64,000 nt of DNA from Parietichytrium sp. I65-24A (Eukaryota > Sar > Bigyra > Thraustochytrida > Thraustochytriidae), in the NCBI GenBank assembly GCA_012862575.1, contig BLSF01000019.1, forward strand, positions 553,279 to 617,278, in the 5' to 3' direction. Below, in pieces: positions 31,183-42,129 of this stretch. The notes under the pieces were generated by a model. It was not told the origin of the DNA and did no database searches. It worked only from the letters and a program-made list of their open reading frames with translations. Position 1 is the stretch's first letter, and every line of letters begins with the position of its first letter. Both the position numbers and the translations under genes were made by a program.

Positions 31183-32478
31183 CTTGGCGAGTCTTCACAA
31201 TTTCACGTCCCCGAAACAAACCTGTCCTCGGACTTGGTCTCCACCAACACACAACAAACAAACAAACTCACACAGACTTTCACTCTCTCTCTTTCTCTCT
31301 GCGGCTAGGCCTCAGTTACGTTAGCGTAAGACTCGCTCCGCCCTCTCTCCTCTCTCTCCACGTCCGCGACCTGACCGAAGGTGACCGAACCCTAGGGGGA
31401 GGAAAGTCTGCGTTCAAGGACTGGTGCTCCTACAGGACGGGTCGCGGAAACCACGAATGCACCCGATGGAGGGCCGCCGCGACGTCTACGCACTGTTATC
31501 GTAGAACAGCAGTAGGTTATTGTTATTTAATGTTATGATTAGATCAGTAGTAGGAGTACGGAATTAGTGGGGGGAAGAATGCCCCGGATTCGTCAGGACA
31601 GCCCTACCCTAGTTTCGAAGGGGAAAACTGAGGGCGAACATTCATGAACAGCCTGCGATCCGGCATCGCAAAGCACTCGGCTGTTCGGCAATTCCGGTCC
31701 GAGATGCCGAGGCGTGTAAGGTAGCCCTACTCCAGGCTGTAGACCAGTGGAGCGCGGCACGGTTCCAGAAACGAGTCTCCAAAGATGACAGACTGGCTCG
31801 GAAAAACTCTCCCTTTCTAATTTCTACCTTTATCGGCTGGTCATTCATAACTTTCAGCAAGCTAGGCGACGTCAGTTCGCGAGTTTCAACACTGAGACGC
31901 GAGGTCGCACGTCATGAAATGCTGAGGATAGGAGAACCATTACCTTCACCTATAGCATTCGCTGTGGTACTAGAATAAACTCTACCTGACACTACGACAC
32001 CACACCAGGAAGCACAAGAATGCTTCTCTGTTCACGAACAATGCTCATTCTTGCAACATTTTCTCTCCTAATTTCCCCGCTATTTCTCTCTCTTTTTTTC
32101 TCCATTGCTAGAAAACGATAGAAGTTTGCTATAAAATGCTATAAAATCGAAAATTTTCCTCCAGTGGAAGACCAGAAAAGCGTTCCCCAACCGCGCACAC
32201 TTCAGGTCAGAAACGTACGGAAGCATACGGAGACGGAAGTGCAAACTGCGACGCCTCACAATCAAAGAGGAAGAAGAGTGGAAAGGAGGTAGCTTTGTAA
32301 AAGAGCGACGTGAGAAATTCCAAAAGGAGATAGAGAGATAGAGAGATTAATAATTGAGAGATAGATTGAGAGACGTGAGAAGAAGAAAAGCTCTCATCGT
32401 CGAGAGCGAATTGCGAATTGTGAATTGCGAATTGTGAATTGTGAATTGTGAATTGTGAATTGCGAGTGTTGAGTAGCG
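31183..32478. other. divergent intergenic region between RPL10 and the Snu114 gene
   Basis: About 1.3 kb. A pyrimidine-rich block (about 31272-31360) lies upstream of RPL10 and is CT-rich on the plus strand. The Snu114 side holds GAGA-type microrepeats near 32330-32375 and a heptamer array at 32408-32463. No gene is supported. Confidence 0.55.
32408..32463 (+). repeat. 8 x 7-bp array GAATTG(C/T) in the Snu114 leader
   Basis: Eight contiguous heptamers, pattern C T C T T T T C at the last base, ending 15 bases before the ATG at 32479. It is probably in the 5' untranslated leader or at the transcription start. The unit contains AATTG, which could be a simple satellite or a start-site element. 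Confidence 0.9.
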
Positions 32479-35400
32479 ATGGACCAGACGGAACTGTACG
32501 ATGAGTTTGGCAACTACATCGGGCCGGAAGTCGACAGCGACTCTTCGTCAGAGGAGGAGCAGGAGCAGGAGACTGGGAACGCTTCGTCTCCGGCGCCTCA
32601 GAATGTGAGCGTGGAACAAATTGTGGAGAATGGCGCAGACTCGGACGAGGAAATGGGGCTGGAGCGATCTGCTATCGTTTTGCACGAGGACAGAAAGTAT
32701 TACCCAGACGCCGATGAGGTGTATCCGGAAGCGGAGGTAATGGTGGAAGAGGAGGACGCGCAGGGCATTGACGAACCAATCATAAAGCCGATCAAAGTGA
32801 AGACGTTTAGTTTGCTGAGCGAAAACGCGCCGGAATTGCGGTACAGTTTGGAGTACCTGCTCTCGCTTATGTCAACCCCTGCACTCGTCAGAAACGTTGC
32901 AGTGGTGGGGCACCTTCACCACGGCAAAACCTCGCTCTGCGATGTCTTGATCGCGAACACATTTGCACAGCCGGCCAGTTTCGCTGACGGTACGCGGTAC
33001 CTTGACACTCGAGTGGACGAGCAGCAGCGGAGAATCTCCATCAAATGCTGCCCTATCTCGCTCGGCTTGGAGGATGGCAGAGGCAAGACGTTCGTGGTAA
33101 ATCTCGTCGACACCCCGGGACATGTCAACTTTTCTGACGAGGTATCGGTCGCGCTCGGGGCATGCGATGGAGTCGTTGTCGCCGTTGATTGCGTAGAAGG
33201 GGTCCTCATGTCCACGCGCCGAGCTGTGCAGCAAGCGAGCGCGAATAACATTCCCGTGTGTCTGTGCTTTACCAAGATGGACCGTCTCATACATGAACTG
33301 AAACTCCCGCCTACGGACGCGTACCTCAAGATGGTAGGCATTCTCGACACACTCAACTTGCTGCTGAAGCAAGGTGGCTCCAGGCAGCCGGCTTTATCTC
33401 CTTTGACAGGAAACGTGTGCTTTAGCTCTGGCGCTGACGGCTGGATATTTTCTTTGCAGTCGTTTGCGAGACTCTATGTGAAGCAGCAGGGCTCAAGCTG
33501 GTCTCGAGTCAACGCTGCATCTTTCTCCAGGCAGCTCTGGGGAGATTTGTATTTCGATGCGTCGACGCGCAAGTTTCTTCGAGAGCCTTCCAACCTGATG
33601 CAACCTCGCTCCTTTGTACAATTTATTCTCGAGCCGATCTACAAGCTTTACGCACAAACTCTCGGAGAGGACGCAGACACACTGAGCCGGGCGCTTCAGA
33701 AATTGAACATTCGGCTTGCTGAAAAAGAGCTCCTTCAAGACGCCAAGCCTTTAGTGAAGACTGTCATGAAGCGCTTCTTCGGGGCCGAAGGTGTTTCTGG
33801 CTTTGTAGACATGGTTTCAGAGCATCTTCCAGCCCCTGTCTTAGCCGGGGCGTCAGACCCAAAGACGTATCAGGAGCTCTTGTCGTTGCCGCGTAAGTCA
33901 TGCCCGGCTATCATCCCTCGTCTCGAGAGTCTAGTGACCATACCGAAAACTTCGGACCAATTCCGGAGGATGTTGGCCTGTGATGCATCCGGGCCTCTTG
34001 TTGTAAACGTGTGCAAGGTGTTCCCCTCTCCAGATGGCAAGCAGTTTTCTGCGTTTGGAAAGGTATTCTCTGGAACCCTCCGCACGCAGCAGACTGTGCA
34101 GGTGGATGGACATGGGTTTGGTACGGGGGACACGGAGGAGATCTCCACGGGCAAAATAACCGGCCTCTATATTTGCCAAGCGCGTCATCGCGTCGCCGTG
34201 GACCAGGTTGTTGCTGGGAACTGGGTGTTGATTGATGGACTCGATGAAACCGTTAGTAAAGGCGCCACGTTGACAGCCGCAAACGAGGGTGCCAGCAGAG
34301 TTACATTCCGTGCGCCTCGTTTTGATAATGCATCCGTCGTAAAACTCGCTCTTGAGCCCCTCAACCCAAGGGAGATGCCGAAAATGCTTCATGGTCTGCG
34401 CTGCGTGGACATGACATACCCTTTGCTAAAGACGAAGGTCGAAGAGTCCGGGGAGCATGTAATTTTTGGCCCCGGAGAGTTATACGTGGACTGCGTAATG
34501 TACGACCTTCGAGAACTGTACGGCGGCATTGAGATCAAAGTATCCGATCCTCTGGTCCCTTTCTGCGAGACAGTGGTGGAGTCTTCTGGATTTAAGGTAT
34601 ATTCGGATACTCCCAACAAGAAAAATCGTTTGACAATTATTGCCGAACCCCTTGAAGACGGGTTTGGAGAGGCGATCGAAAAGGGGAGAATACGAGCCGA
34701 CATGCCACAGGAGGAGTTTGAGCAGATTGTGACCTCCGAGTTTGGGTGGGACAAACTTGCGGCCAGATCGCTCATGGCGTTTGGTCCAGAAGAAGGAGGG
34801 CCAAATGTATTGCTAAACGACACGATTCCGTCGGAAGTGCCTCAGGATTTGCTGGAAGCGGTGAAGAGCACAATCATTCAGGGCTTTCGCTGGGCCGCTA
34901 GGGAGGGCCCGCTTTGCGACGAGCCTATTCGAAACGTCAAATTCCGACTGATCGATGCAGAGATCTCCCCAGAACCAATCAACCGTGGAGCAGGTTTCCT
35001 TATTCCAGCTGCTAGAAGAGTAGCTTTTTCCGCGTTATTAACGGCTTGCCCAAGGCTGATGGAGCCGCGCTTCAACTTTGAGATTCTAGCTTCGGCCGAC
35101 CTTCGCGCTTCAATAGACCGAGTGCTGAAAAGGCGACGAGGCGCCATAGTAAAGACATCTCCAGTTCCAGGCACCCCTTTCACCGTGTATCTGGGCAACA
35201 TCCCGGTAGTTGATTCCTTCGGGTTCGAGACCGACCTTCGAGTACATACTCAGGGCCTGGCTTTCGTGCAGCAAGTCTTTGACAAGTGGATTGTGGTAGA
35301 CAGCGACCCCTTGGATCAAACCATAGCCCTTCGACCTCTGGAACCTAGTCGAGAGTACGAGTTGGGTCGCGAATTCATGCTCAAGACAAGGCGGCGTAAA

Positions 35401-35520
35401 GGTCTTTCTCCCGATGTGTCCGTCAGCAAGTATTTTGCGGACGAACCTGAGCTCCTGGAAGCCTTTCGGCGCTACGAAGCTTCAATGCTAGACGACTCTG
35501 AGGAGGAAGACGAAGGTTAG
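32479..35520 (+). CDS. SNU114: U5 snRNP GTPase Snu114/EFTUD2
   Basis: 1013 residues, intronless. It starts MDQTELYDEFGNYIGPEVDS, the typical acidic Snu114 beginning; a long acidic domain runs to about residue 110. The EF2-like GTPase core has G1 GHLHHGKTSL (about 145), G3 DTPGHVNF and G4 as TKMDRL, where the family normally has NKxD. Domains II-V follow as in EF2 (FGPGELYVDCVMYDLRELYG; the C-terminal segment KTRRRKGLSPDVSVSKYF). Snu114 works with Brr2 and Prp8 in spliceosome activation and disassembly. Its presence is consistent with introns in this genome. The heptamer array just upstream lies in its leader. Confidence 0.96.
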   Translation: MDQTELYDEFGNYIGPEVDSDSSSEEEQEQETGNASSPAPQNVSVEQIVENGADSDEEMGLERSAIVLHEDRKYYPDADEVYPEAEVMVEEEDAQGIDEPIIKPIKVKTFSLLSENAPELRYSLEYLLSLMSTPALVRNVAVVGHLHHGKTSLCDVLIANTFAQPASFADGTRYLDTRVDEQQRRISIKCCPISLGLEDGRGKTFVVNLVDTPGHVNFSDEVSVALGACDGVVVAVDCVEGVLMSTRRAVQQASANNIPVCLCFTKMDRLIHELKLPPTDAYLKMVGILDTLNLLLKQGGSRQPALSPLTGNVCFSSGADGWIFSLQSFARLYVKQQGSSWSRVNAASFSRQLWGDLYFDASTRKFLREPSNLMQPRSFVQFILEPIYKLYAQTLGEDADTLSRALQKLNIRLAEKELLQDAKPLVKTVMKRFFGAEGVSGFVDMVSEHLPAPVLAGASDPKTYQELLSLPRKSCPAIIPRLESLVTIPKTSDQFRRMLACDASGPLVVNVCKVFPSPDGKQFSAFGKVFSGTLRTQQTVQVDGHGFGTGDTEEISTGKITGLYICQARHRVAVDQVVAGNWVLIDGLDETVSKGATLTAANEGASRVTFRAPRFDNASVVKLALEPLNPREMPKMLHGLRCVDMTYPLLKTKVEESGEHVIFGPGELYVDCVMYDLRELYGGIEIKVSDPLVPFCETVVESSGFKVYSDTPNKKNRLTIIAEPLEDGFGEAIEKGRIRADMPQEEFEQIVTSEFGWDKLAARSLMAFGPEEGGPNVLLNDTIPSEVPQDLLEAVKSTIIQGFRWAAREGPLCDEPIRNVKFRLIDAEISPEPINRGAGFLIPAARRVAFSALLTACPRLMEPRFNFEILASADLRASIDRVLKRRRGAIVKTSPVPGTPFTVYLGNIPVVDSFGFETDLRVHTQGLAFVQQVFDKWIVVDSDPLDQTIALRPLEPSREYELGREFMLKTRRRKGLSPDVSVSKYFADEPELLEAFRRYEASMLDDSEEEDEG

Positions 35521-35873
35521 CCAAACCCTTCCTTTCTCCCATGACAAACAACTTAAACCGTAACCCGTAAACGAACCACTTAAAAACCATCTCGGCGACG
35601 ACCCTCTCCAGTTCATTGACCTGCTGCCGTGCACCTCTTCGCGACAGAGCATTTTCCGCCCTTGTCACCCTTGTCCTCGTGTCGCCCAGTTCTCCATCGG
35701 CCAACATCGGCCAACACTCATCCTAACACCGTGAAGTAGGTCTCTACATGTAGCGGCGATACAGAGTTAGTCCCGCCACGGGCTTGCGGAGCGCTTGAGC
35801 ACTTGAGCAAAGCGAAGGAGCCCGTGAGAGAGGTGACTGCGAGTCGAGTGTCCTGTAACAATTGACCAGCACG
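35521..35873. other. short intergenic region
   Basis: About 350 bases between two genes in the same orientation, holding the Snu114 3' end and the leader of the small two-exon gene. No other feature seen. Confidence 0.5.
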
Positions 35874-36262
35874 ATGAGCGGGAAAGACGAGGAGCTGGCG
35901 AGGCTGTCAGAGGAGTACTCGGAGTGCGTCTTGAGCCACTGGAAGTTTTGTGCGGGTGGGATCGCGTTAGGTGAGTGCTTGCTTTGACTTGCGTTCCCGT
36001 TCTGTACGTGGCGTGCTGAGAGACTGACCCTGCGGGCGAGATTGTTTGCACAGGATTGCCTCTTTCCATGAAGACCAAGTCGCATGTGTACTGGGCGATT
36101 GGTGGCATCTCTGGCACCGTGATGGACTGGATTAAGTCCATGGAGGACTGCAAAGAGAAGGCCCAGGCTTTGAGAGCTTATGAAGCAGCTTACAAAACGA
36201 AGGCGTCGGCTAATTTAGATGACATCAAGAAATCGACCGCGAGCGTAGAGGAGCCGAAATAG
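35874..36262 (+). CDS. small two-exon membrane-associated protein, unknown family
   Basis: Exons 35874-35970 and 36054-36262, with an 83-nt intron (GTGAGTGC to TTGCACAG, phase 1). The product is 101 residues. A short charged N-terminus is followed by a Gly-rich hydrophobic hairpin-like region (CAGGIALGLPLSM, then HVYWAIGGISGTVMDW), a Cys after it, and a charged helical tail rich in Lys, Ala and Glu. Three Cys surround the hydrophobic part. The layout (two short Gly-rich membrane segments in about 100 residues) recalls small mitochondrial inner-membrane or import-related proteins, but I cannot assign it. The intron is called because it joins two open frames in phase across canonical splice sites. 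Confidence 0.7.
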
Positions 36263-36646
36263 ATGCTCTATGAGCACCCTTTGAAACAGCGTTGCTTGCA
36301 AGGAAATGCAAAGGTGCATTTCGCCAGCTTGAACGCTGCTCCTTCGACGGAGATGAAGAGCTAGTTTTGGGTTGTTCTGGTTGGACCCAGCTGGGATGGC
36401 GAGATGTGATGGTCCGCTCTCCAAGGAGAAAGGCGGGCAGAAAAGTGTGGGAAATTGCCGGTTACAGAGAGGGGTGAAAAAATGGGAATCGGATCTCACC
36501 ACGAGCTTGAACGGGAAAAGGTCGCATAGGTCGAAGGCACCGCAAAAACCTGTTTGAAACATTAATTTGGTGTTGCAATTCAGCTGAGACCTTGATTGAA
36601 CAAATATAAATACTTTTTTTACTGTTAATTAGAATTACGCAGAAAA
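36263..36646. other. convergent 3' intergenic region
   Basis: About 380 bases between convergent stops; T-rich near 36610-36620. No gene is supported. Confidence 0.45.
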
Positions 36647-39583
36647 TTAGTTCTCCTTTGGAGTTTGATCTTGGTCCTCCTCCACCGTGAACTTAGCATT
36701 ACATTGCGGGCATTCCATGTCTTGGCATCCACCGTCTTTGATAAATGGCACTCCGCATTGCGGGCAGTGGCGAATGGCACTGGCAACGTCTGCTTGCAGG
36801 CCATGGGCGTGATCGCCGTTAGACATTTCGCCATTGGATTCGGATGGCCCCTGGTCCGTCGGTGTGGCGGAAAACTTTTCGCGGAGCGCCTCGTAGTGAC
36901 GTATCTCGTCTTCCGAGACAGACGGAATAGTGTTTCGTAACGAGTTGATGTAGTCGCACATTTTTACCATGACCTGCAATTCGTCTTCGGGAAGAGAGTT
37001 TAGGTATTTTCGGGCAGTGAGGGAGGAGTCTGGCTGGGTGGCAATGAAGTCTTGTATTTCCTTCACTCTTCGCTGAAGAGCGTTGGCCATAGCGCCAGAG
37101 CATAGAGCATAAAAGTCGGCTCCGGTGAAGTTGAATGGGCAACGCTGGAGCACTTCCTCCAGATCGACGTCTTCGTCGTGTACAAATTTCCTGGACAGAG
37201 CCTTGACAACCTTGAGCTGCGCATCACGATCTTTGCAAATGCCGAGGTAGATCAGACGATCAAAGCGACCTGGACGAAGAAGACTCTGATCCAACAAATC
37301 CGGTCTATTCGTCGCGCCGATCACAAAAACGTCCGACTTGCCTTGCATACCGTCGATTTCGGTGAGGAGCTGCGACACCACTCTGTCCATGACGCCGCCC
37401 GAATCAGAGCCGCGGCCACGTTGCGGAGCAAGAGAGTCAAGCTCGTCGAAAAACAGGACGCAAGGCTTTGCAGCCCGCGCGGTCTCAAACACTTGACGTA
37501 CTTTGCGCTCACTCTCTCCAATGTACATATCCAGCAGCTCCGGACCTTTGACGCTGATGAAATTGAGATTGCACTCGGTTGCGACAGCTTTGGCCAACAG
37601 TGTTTTCCCTGTTCCTGGAGGGCCATACAGGAGAATGCCACTGCGCTGCCGCACTCCGCTGGCAAAGAGCTCTGGATGCTGCAAGGGCAGTTGAACCATG
37701 TCCATAATCTCCTCCTTGGCGTGGCCGAGCCCGCCAACATCCTTCCAATACACCTGGGGAATCTTTGGCGCTCCGATGGTCATGGCAGCAGCGCTTGGTA
37801 GCTCCTCCAGAGCAATGTCGATAATCTCCTGCGTAAGGACGGGGTGTTCATCGTTACTCGAGCTCGCAGCTGGGTTCGCGATGCTTTGCCACGCATCTTC
37901 GAGAGGCGACGTTTTCTGAGAATCTGCCCCCTTGCGATCAAGCATGAGACATGTCGCATTAGCAAAGAGAGCCTTTAGCTCCACGGCTGTGCGGCCAGCT
38001 GTTCTTGTGGCGAGAGAGTCGATGGAAACATCAGTCGAGAGTCTAACGCCGTTCATGACGAGGTACTCTAGAATCTCCAGCCTGCCGGCCTTGTCTGGCG
38101 CCGGGATTGCAACTTCATGCGTGAAGCATCCCCGAAGAACTGCAGGGACATCGTCCACCCCACAAGTGCTACCGATTACAATCACATTGGGCTGAGAGAA
38201 GCTCCTCAGGATATGCACAACCTGTTCGGGGTCGGGCGGCTGAGCAGAGCCCGAGGCCAAAGGTGCAAGGGCGTGTAGGTTCCTCAAGTGTATTATACAT
38301 GGGGAGAGCTGCGCTCCGTCAAGGAGAAGCGATTTCAGTTTCCTCGCAGCGCGATCCTCTGGCAAGCCCCTCAACGGAGTCAAAGAGGTCTCGAACACGT
38401 GAAAGCCAAGTTTGCGTGCGGCGAGGTTGACCATGTGCCTCTTTCCTGTGCCCCGGCCACCATGCAGGAGAACGGAGAATCGCTTGAGGTGGCGAAGCAT
38501 GTGTGGACTGGCGCCAATTTTGAGGATGCCGAGGAGTTCTGATGTTGCTGACGCTGGCTTGACGGGTGAAGTCGATAGCCGAGCCTCACCTTCGGGCTGG
38601 TCACTTGCGACGTCTTCCTTGGCCTCCGCGAGCTTCTCCTCTGCTAACAAATAGCTCAACACCAGTTCCTTGTCAGGTACCCGAGTGTTTACAGCGCCAG
38701 CTTGTGCAAGCATGGTCTCTCCGCCGACGCCGTCGACAAGCATGCCCTCGCACTCCAGCTCTTCGCTTGTGGCCTTCTCGCCATCCTGTGATGAGGAAAG
38801 CTCAGTGACCTGGAAAAACACGACCTTCTTTGGCAAAGGAACGGATTGGCCCTCACAGTCAAAATCCCAATCAGACAATACTTGCTGCTCTTCGAGGAAG
38901 GGATCGTCCATGCCCACATCTTTATTGCCTCCGCTTTCCTCGCCGTAGTCTGTGCTACCCTCGGGCGTGGGCGAGCCATCTCCGCTTGAAATACCGGCCA
39001 AGTCGGCAAATGCTGCGATATCGTCTTCGTCAACATCGCTCTCTGGGTCCTCACCCACGCCTTCCAGTTTCATCTCGATAACAGTGGGGATCGCGATGAT
39101 ATCCGAACGGCGCAAGAGCCGCGGCACCTTGAAAAACTCACGGAGTGCAGGGCCGTACTCACTGTGCCCGCTTGAATCCGAGCTTCGAACGCGCGCAATG
39201 GTAACCCGCCCAGCCACCTTCGGCTTCCCATCTCCAGCGAGCCGCGGAGCAACTTGCACAGCGGCGCCATCTGAGAGCTTTAGATTGAAAGCCAGCAACG
39301 GATTAATGTGCAACCTCTCATCCTCATCCGCAATCTGTGTCGACCTCACCAGCTTTAGCAGCATCGGCTTACTGCCCACGCTCGCCGCCGACACACTGCA
39401 CCACGCATGACTAATCACTCCCACCCTCCGCAGCGCCCTGAGAGACACATACGCAACTGCAAGCGAGTCCAACCCACTCCGAGCTCCACATCTCTTTGGC
39501 CGGTTTCCAACGCACACTCGCATCTTCACAGGCTCCTTCGCATCTGTGCCAGGGACATGGCACACCCTCGACGCGAGCAACAT
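36647..39583 (-). CDS. PEX6: peroxisomal AAA ATPase PEX6 with C-terminal RING2-like zinc finger
   Basis: 978 residues from the ATG at 39583; the open frame begins upstream at a TTG codon. PEX6 with PEX1 forms the double-ring motor that extracts ubiquitinated PEX5 from the peroxisome membrane. D1 (from about residue 370) has a degenerate Walker A GGRGTGKR and a Walker B position reading [13 protein letters not shown], without acidic pair, as usual for PEX6. D2 is fully active in appearance: [17 protein letters not shown] (about 655), [12 protein letters not shown], the PEX6-type [17 protein letters not shown], and [19 protein letters not shown]. After D2, where PEX6 normally ends soon, the protein continues through a Ser/Asn/Gly linker to residues 940-961: [20 protein letters not shown] then QC. 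That spacing (C-x2-C-x9-C-x3-C-x2-C) matches the first half of RBR RING2 fingers. Confidence 0.93.
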   Translation of the reverse strand: MLLASRVCHVPGTDAKEPVKMRVCVGNRPKRCGARSGLDSLAVAYVSLRALRRVGVISHAWCSVSAASVGSKPMLLKLVRSTQIADEDERLHINPLLAFNLKLSDGAAVQVAPRLAGDGKPKVAGRVTIARVRSSDSSGHSEYGPALREFFKVPRLLRRSDIIAIPTVIEMKLEGVGEDPESDVDEDDIAAFADLAGISSGDGSPTPEGSTDYGEESGGNKDVGMDDPFLEEQQVLSDWDFDCEGQSVPLPKKVVFFQVTELSSSQDGEKATSEELECEGMLVDGVGGETMLAQAGAVNTRVPDKELVLSYLLAEEKLAEAKEDVASDQPEGEARLSTSPVKPASATSELLGILKIGASPHMLRHLKRFSVLLHGGRGTGKRHMVNLAARKLGFHVFETSLTPLRGLPEDRAARKLKSLLLDGAQLSPCIIHLRNLHALAPLASGSAQPPDPEQVVHILRSFSQPNVIVIGSTCGVDDVPAVLRGCFTHEVAIPAPDKAGRLEILEYLVMNGVRLSTDVSIDSLATRTAGRTAVELKALFANATCLMLDRKGADSQKTSPLEDAWQSIANPAASSSNDEHPVLTQEIIDIALEELPSAAAMTIGAPKIPQVYWKDVGGLGHAKEEIMDMVQLPLQHPELFASGVRQRSGILLYGPPGTGKTLLAKAVATECNLNFISVKGPELLDMYIGESERKVRQVFETARAAKPCVLFFDELDSLAPQRGRGSDSGGVMDRVVSQLLTEIDGMQGKSDVFVIGATNRPDLLDQSLLRPGRFDRLIYLGICKDRDAQLKVVKALSRKFVHDEDVDLEEVLQRCPFNFTGADFYALCSGAMANALQRRVKEIQDFIATQPDSSLTARKYLNSLPEDELQVMVKMCDYINSLRNTIPSVSEDEIRHYEALREKFSATPTDQGPSESNGEMSNGDHAHGLQADVASAIRHCPQCGVPFIKDGGCQDMECPQCNAKFTVEEDQDQTPKEN
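36701..36766 (-). other. RBR RING2-like finger coding segment at the PEX6 C-terminus
   Basis: Encodes residues 940-961 of PEX6. The third Cys, in KDGGC, sits where the ubiquitin-accepting Cys lies in RBR ligases such as parkin. The second half of RING2 (CWxC and following Cys/His) is absent: after QC comes [12 protein letters not shown] and the stop. It may be a zinc ribbon that only looks like RING2. Confidence 0.6.
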
Positions 39584-40902
39584 CTTCCAGCTTGAGCCTG
39601 TGCTGCTCCCTGACTTGTCCAACTACAAACTACAATGCTCCTCCGACCAATCACAACTCTCTCCGTCTGTCAACTCCGAGATGGAAAACACTCAAACTCC
39701 GAACCTTCCACGACTGTCGCAAGACGCAAGACGCAAGTCTGCACTGGAGCGCAACCGCTATCTTGATCCAACAGTTGACAAAGTTGACAAAGTTTCACTT
39801 TGTCAGGCTGGAAATCTGGGAATTCCTGAACTATACACGAGTCCGATCCGACGCCAGGGCAAGAACCGAGATCTTCCCCTGCGGCTGTTCGCAAGTGGGT
39901 TCTCCGGTTCTCGGCGGAACTCGTCTTGTCTTTGCCGCTGGGAATCTCCTCACAGCTTCTCGCGCTCGCTCGTATGGGACGTGTTCGCCGCACTCCACGC
40001 CTCGCGCAGTAGCTCTTCCTCGCTCGTCGCTCCCTACCGCGTCTACCGCAATCTCTAAGACCCCTCCGGTTCTCCAATGGGTTCTTCAGAAGAGAGTATC
40101 GGGACAACTAGACAATATTATAGCTGGTAGAGGTCGTAGAGTTTTTTACTAGAGTTCCTTCCTATATAAGTTGTAGATTATCCGGATCTATAGGCTGCGA
40201 GAACCGGGTTTTCCTTGGGGATGGACTCGCCGCGCTAGTGGTGTATAGTTGATGAGTATAGCAGGCCGTGTCGGATAGACTGTTTAGTAATTGATAGAAC
40301 CGAATTTTCAACAACAAGAACAACCCTCCACAAAGAGTGTTGTTTCCTTTCGGATTCAATCGATCAAACTATCAATCTTCAGATTATGAACACGAACTCA
40401 ACCGAGTTCCTACTATCGTAGCAATACGAAAGAGGTTTTTTCCGATCCCACACGCAATTATACAAATGTCGTCCACACTCATCTTCCGACTCCCGACTCC
40501 CACCCTTTCGACTAATTGATGCTATGTGTGCGTCCATGGCCAACACTTATTAGCGCCAGTCGCGCGCGTACTCTTGTGAGGAGTATAGAGTGTAGAGTGA
40601 GCGGGGAGGATAGTTTAGCAGCAGCAGCAGCAGCAGCAGTAAACGCCGAGTCCTGTGGTGATCGCACGCGGTACTCTCCCGCAGGTGAAGGAGTCGTGGG
40701 GCGCGCGGCTTGATCTTACAGGAGTTGGACGCCAGCAACGCCGTCCGAACACGTCAGTCGACACGGTCGCAGAACATAAGTGCGCCACAACTCTTTTTAC
40801 GTTTCAGGCTCTTGGGGAAGTTCGAGTTGGAGAGTGCGGCTGCTACTTGGAGGCCGCAGATTTCTACGGTTCACAGTCGGGCAACTGCTCAGGTCGCTCC
40901 GG
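39584..40902. other. gene-poor divergent intergenic region
   Basis: About 1.3 kb between PEX6 and the mitochondrial protein gene. Two overlapping frames at 39496-40152 have no motifs. A CAG-type run (about 40619-40639) and short GTATAGAGTGTAGAGT repeats near 40579-40600 are visible. No gene is supported. Confidence 0.5.
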
Positions 40903-42129
40903 ATGTCACTGTCCCAGCGGTTGCTCGTGACTGCACGGCTGGGGGCGGTCCACGCCAGCAGCGTGCGTAGCACTTTCGCTACTCGCAGGAGGAGAAATGT
41001 GCTTGCCATCTCACGACGATTCGAAGGTACCGCACGGCGCGGGAATGCGGAGAACGCTCCTGGTGCAGCGAATAATGCAACGAATGCAACGAATGCGCCT
41101 CTGAGCACGGCAGAGACAGCAGCAGCGAACGGATCGGGCGGATCTGCGGCAAGCGAAGGCGCGAAGAGCAAGGGCTGGGAAGTGCCATGGGGCTTGTTGT
41201 TCGTGGTGGGCTTTGTGGGTTCGATTGGTGGATACTTTTACCGCGGCCGACGCAACCAAAAGTCGGTGACCGCCTTGCAAAACCGGATTCTGGATGTTGC
41301 AGCACTTGACAAAGACGAGGTGGAGGAGATCCGGACTCAGAATGCACTCACACTCGAGCAGTTTGACATTGTGCGCGACGTGGTCCGGAGGCGGTTCCCC
41401 GCGGGTACAGCTCGCCCCAGCGACTTCTTTTCGCTCGTAGGAGGCACTGTTGACCCGCAATCACGGTCGCTGAAGGCCGGTCATCTGGTGGAGAGGTTGG
41501 CCGGCAGCTTGGAAGAGAGATTCGGGGCTATGGACGTCCGTGATCTGCTCACTGCAACGACGATGGCGATTGATTCGGAAATGGACGCGAGGGTCGGTGC
41601 TCTTTTTAAGCTGTACGCGGCGGATCGTTCCAGTGGCAAGATGCGCACAAGCGAGGTTATGGACGCCGTTCGCGGGCTTGTTCGCACGCACCAGCTCCCC
41701 GTGCGTTCGCTGACGCGCGAGATCAACCAGTATCCATTCAATCTCTATGAACCATCCAAGCCTCTATTTCTCACCACGCGCGCGATTGAGGAGGTTTCCA
41801 AATGGCGCAAGAAGCAAAAAATCCTTGCCGGATACGAGGAGGAGATGGCGCAGGAGCTCAAAGGTGTTTTGGACTTTGAAGACAAGAAAGATGCTATCAA
41901 AAGAGAAGCCGCAAAGAGCAAGGAGCCTGTGGATGTAGAGTCTAGAGTGAGCGCCCTGGAGCCCGCGCCCGAACTTCAGGACGATCCGCTGTGGACTCTT
42001 GAGGACTTTTCTGAGATTCTGTATTCCAAGGCGGTGTGTGCATGGGGAGAATGTCACGCGCATCTTGACAAGTTGGAGCGCGAGGCAAAGGAGAGAAAAG
42101 AGGCCGAGAAGAATAAGCCGAGCACTTAG
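40903..42129 (+). CDS. probable mitochondrial single-pass protein with EF-hand-like region
   Basis: 408 residues from the ATG at 40903; the longer frame starts at GTG. The N-terminus (MSLSQRLLVTARLGAVHASS, then RSTFATRRRRN) has the Arg/Ser-rich, acid-free look of a mitochondrial presequence. After an Ala/Asn-rich linker there is one membrane segment, WGLLFVVGFVGSIGGYFYRG, near residue 97-116. The matrix- or intermembrane-side domain that follows is helical and includes LFKLYAADRSSGKMRTSEVM, a degenerate EF-hand-like loop, and ends in a charged coiled region (LDKLEREAKERKEAEKNK). This order (presequence, one membrane segment, EF-hand-like pair) resembles calcium-responsive inner-membrane proteins, but no named family is recognised. 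Confidence 0.75.
   Translation: MSLSQRLLVTARLGAVHASSVRSTFATRRRRNVLAISRRFEGTARRGNAENAPGAANNATNATNAPLSTAETAAANGSGGSAASEGAKSKGWEVPWGLLFVVGFVGSIGGYFYRGRRNQKSVTALQNRILDVAALDKDEVEEIRTQNALTLEQFDIVRDVVRRRFPAGTARPSDFFSLVGGTVDPQSRSLKAGHLVERLAGSLEERFGAMDVRDLLTATTMAIDSEMDARVGALFKLYAADRSSGKMRTSEVMDAVRGLVRTHQLPVRSLTREINQYPFNLYEPSKPLFLTTRAIEEVSKWRKKQKILAGYEEEMAQELKGVLDFEDKKDAIKREAAKSKEPVDVESRVSALEPAPELQDDPLWTLEDFSEILYSKAVCAWGECHAHLDKLEREAKERKEAEKNKPST

Noticed and set aside
30123-31538. 471-codon plus-strand open frame
   Set aside because: It lies antisense over RPL10 and its promoter and has no motif; RPL10 on the other strand is certain.
39496-40152. 218- and 170-codon plus-strand frames upstream of PEX6
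   Set aside because: They overlap each other and the PEX6 start region in antisense, and have no recognisable content.
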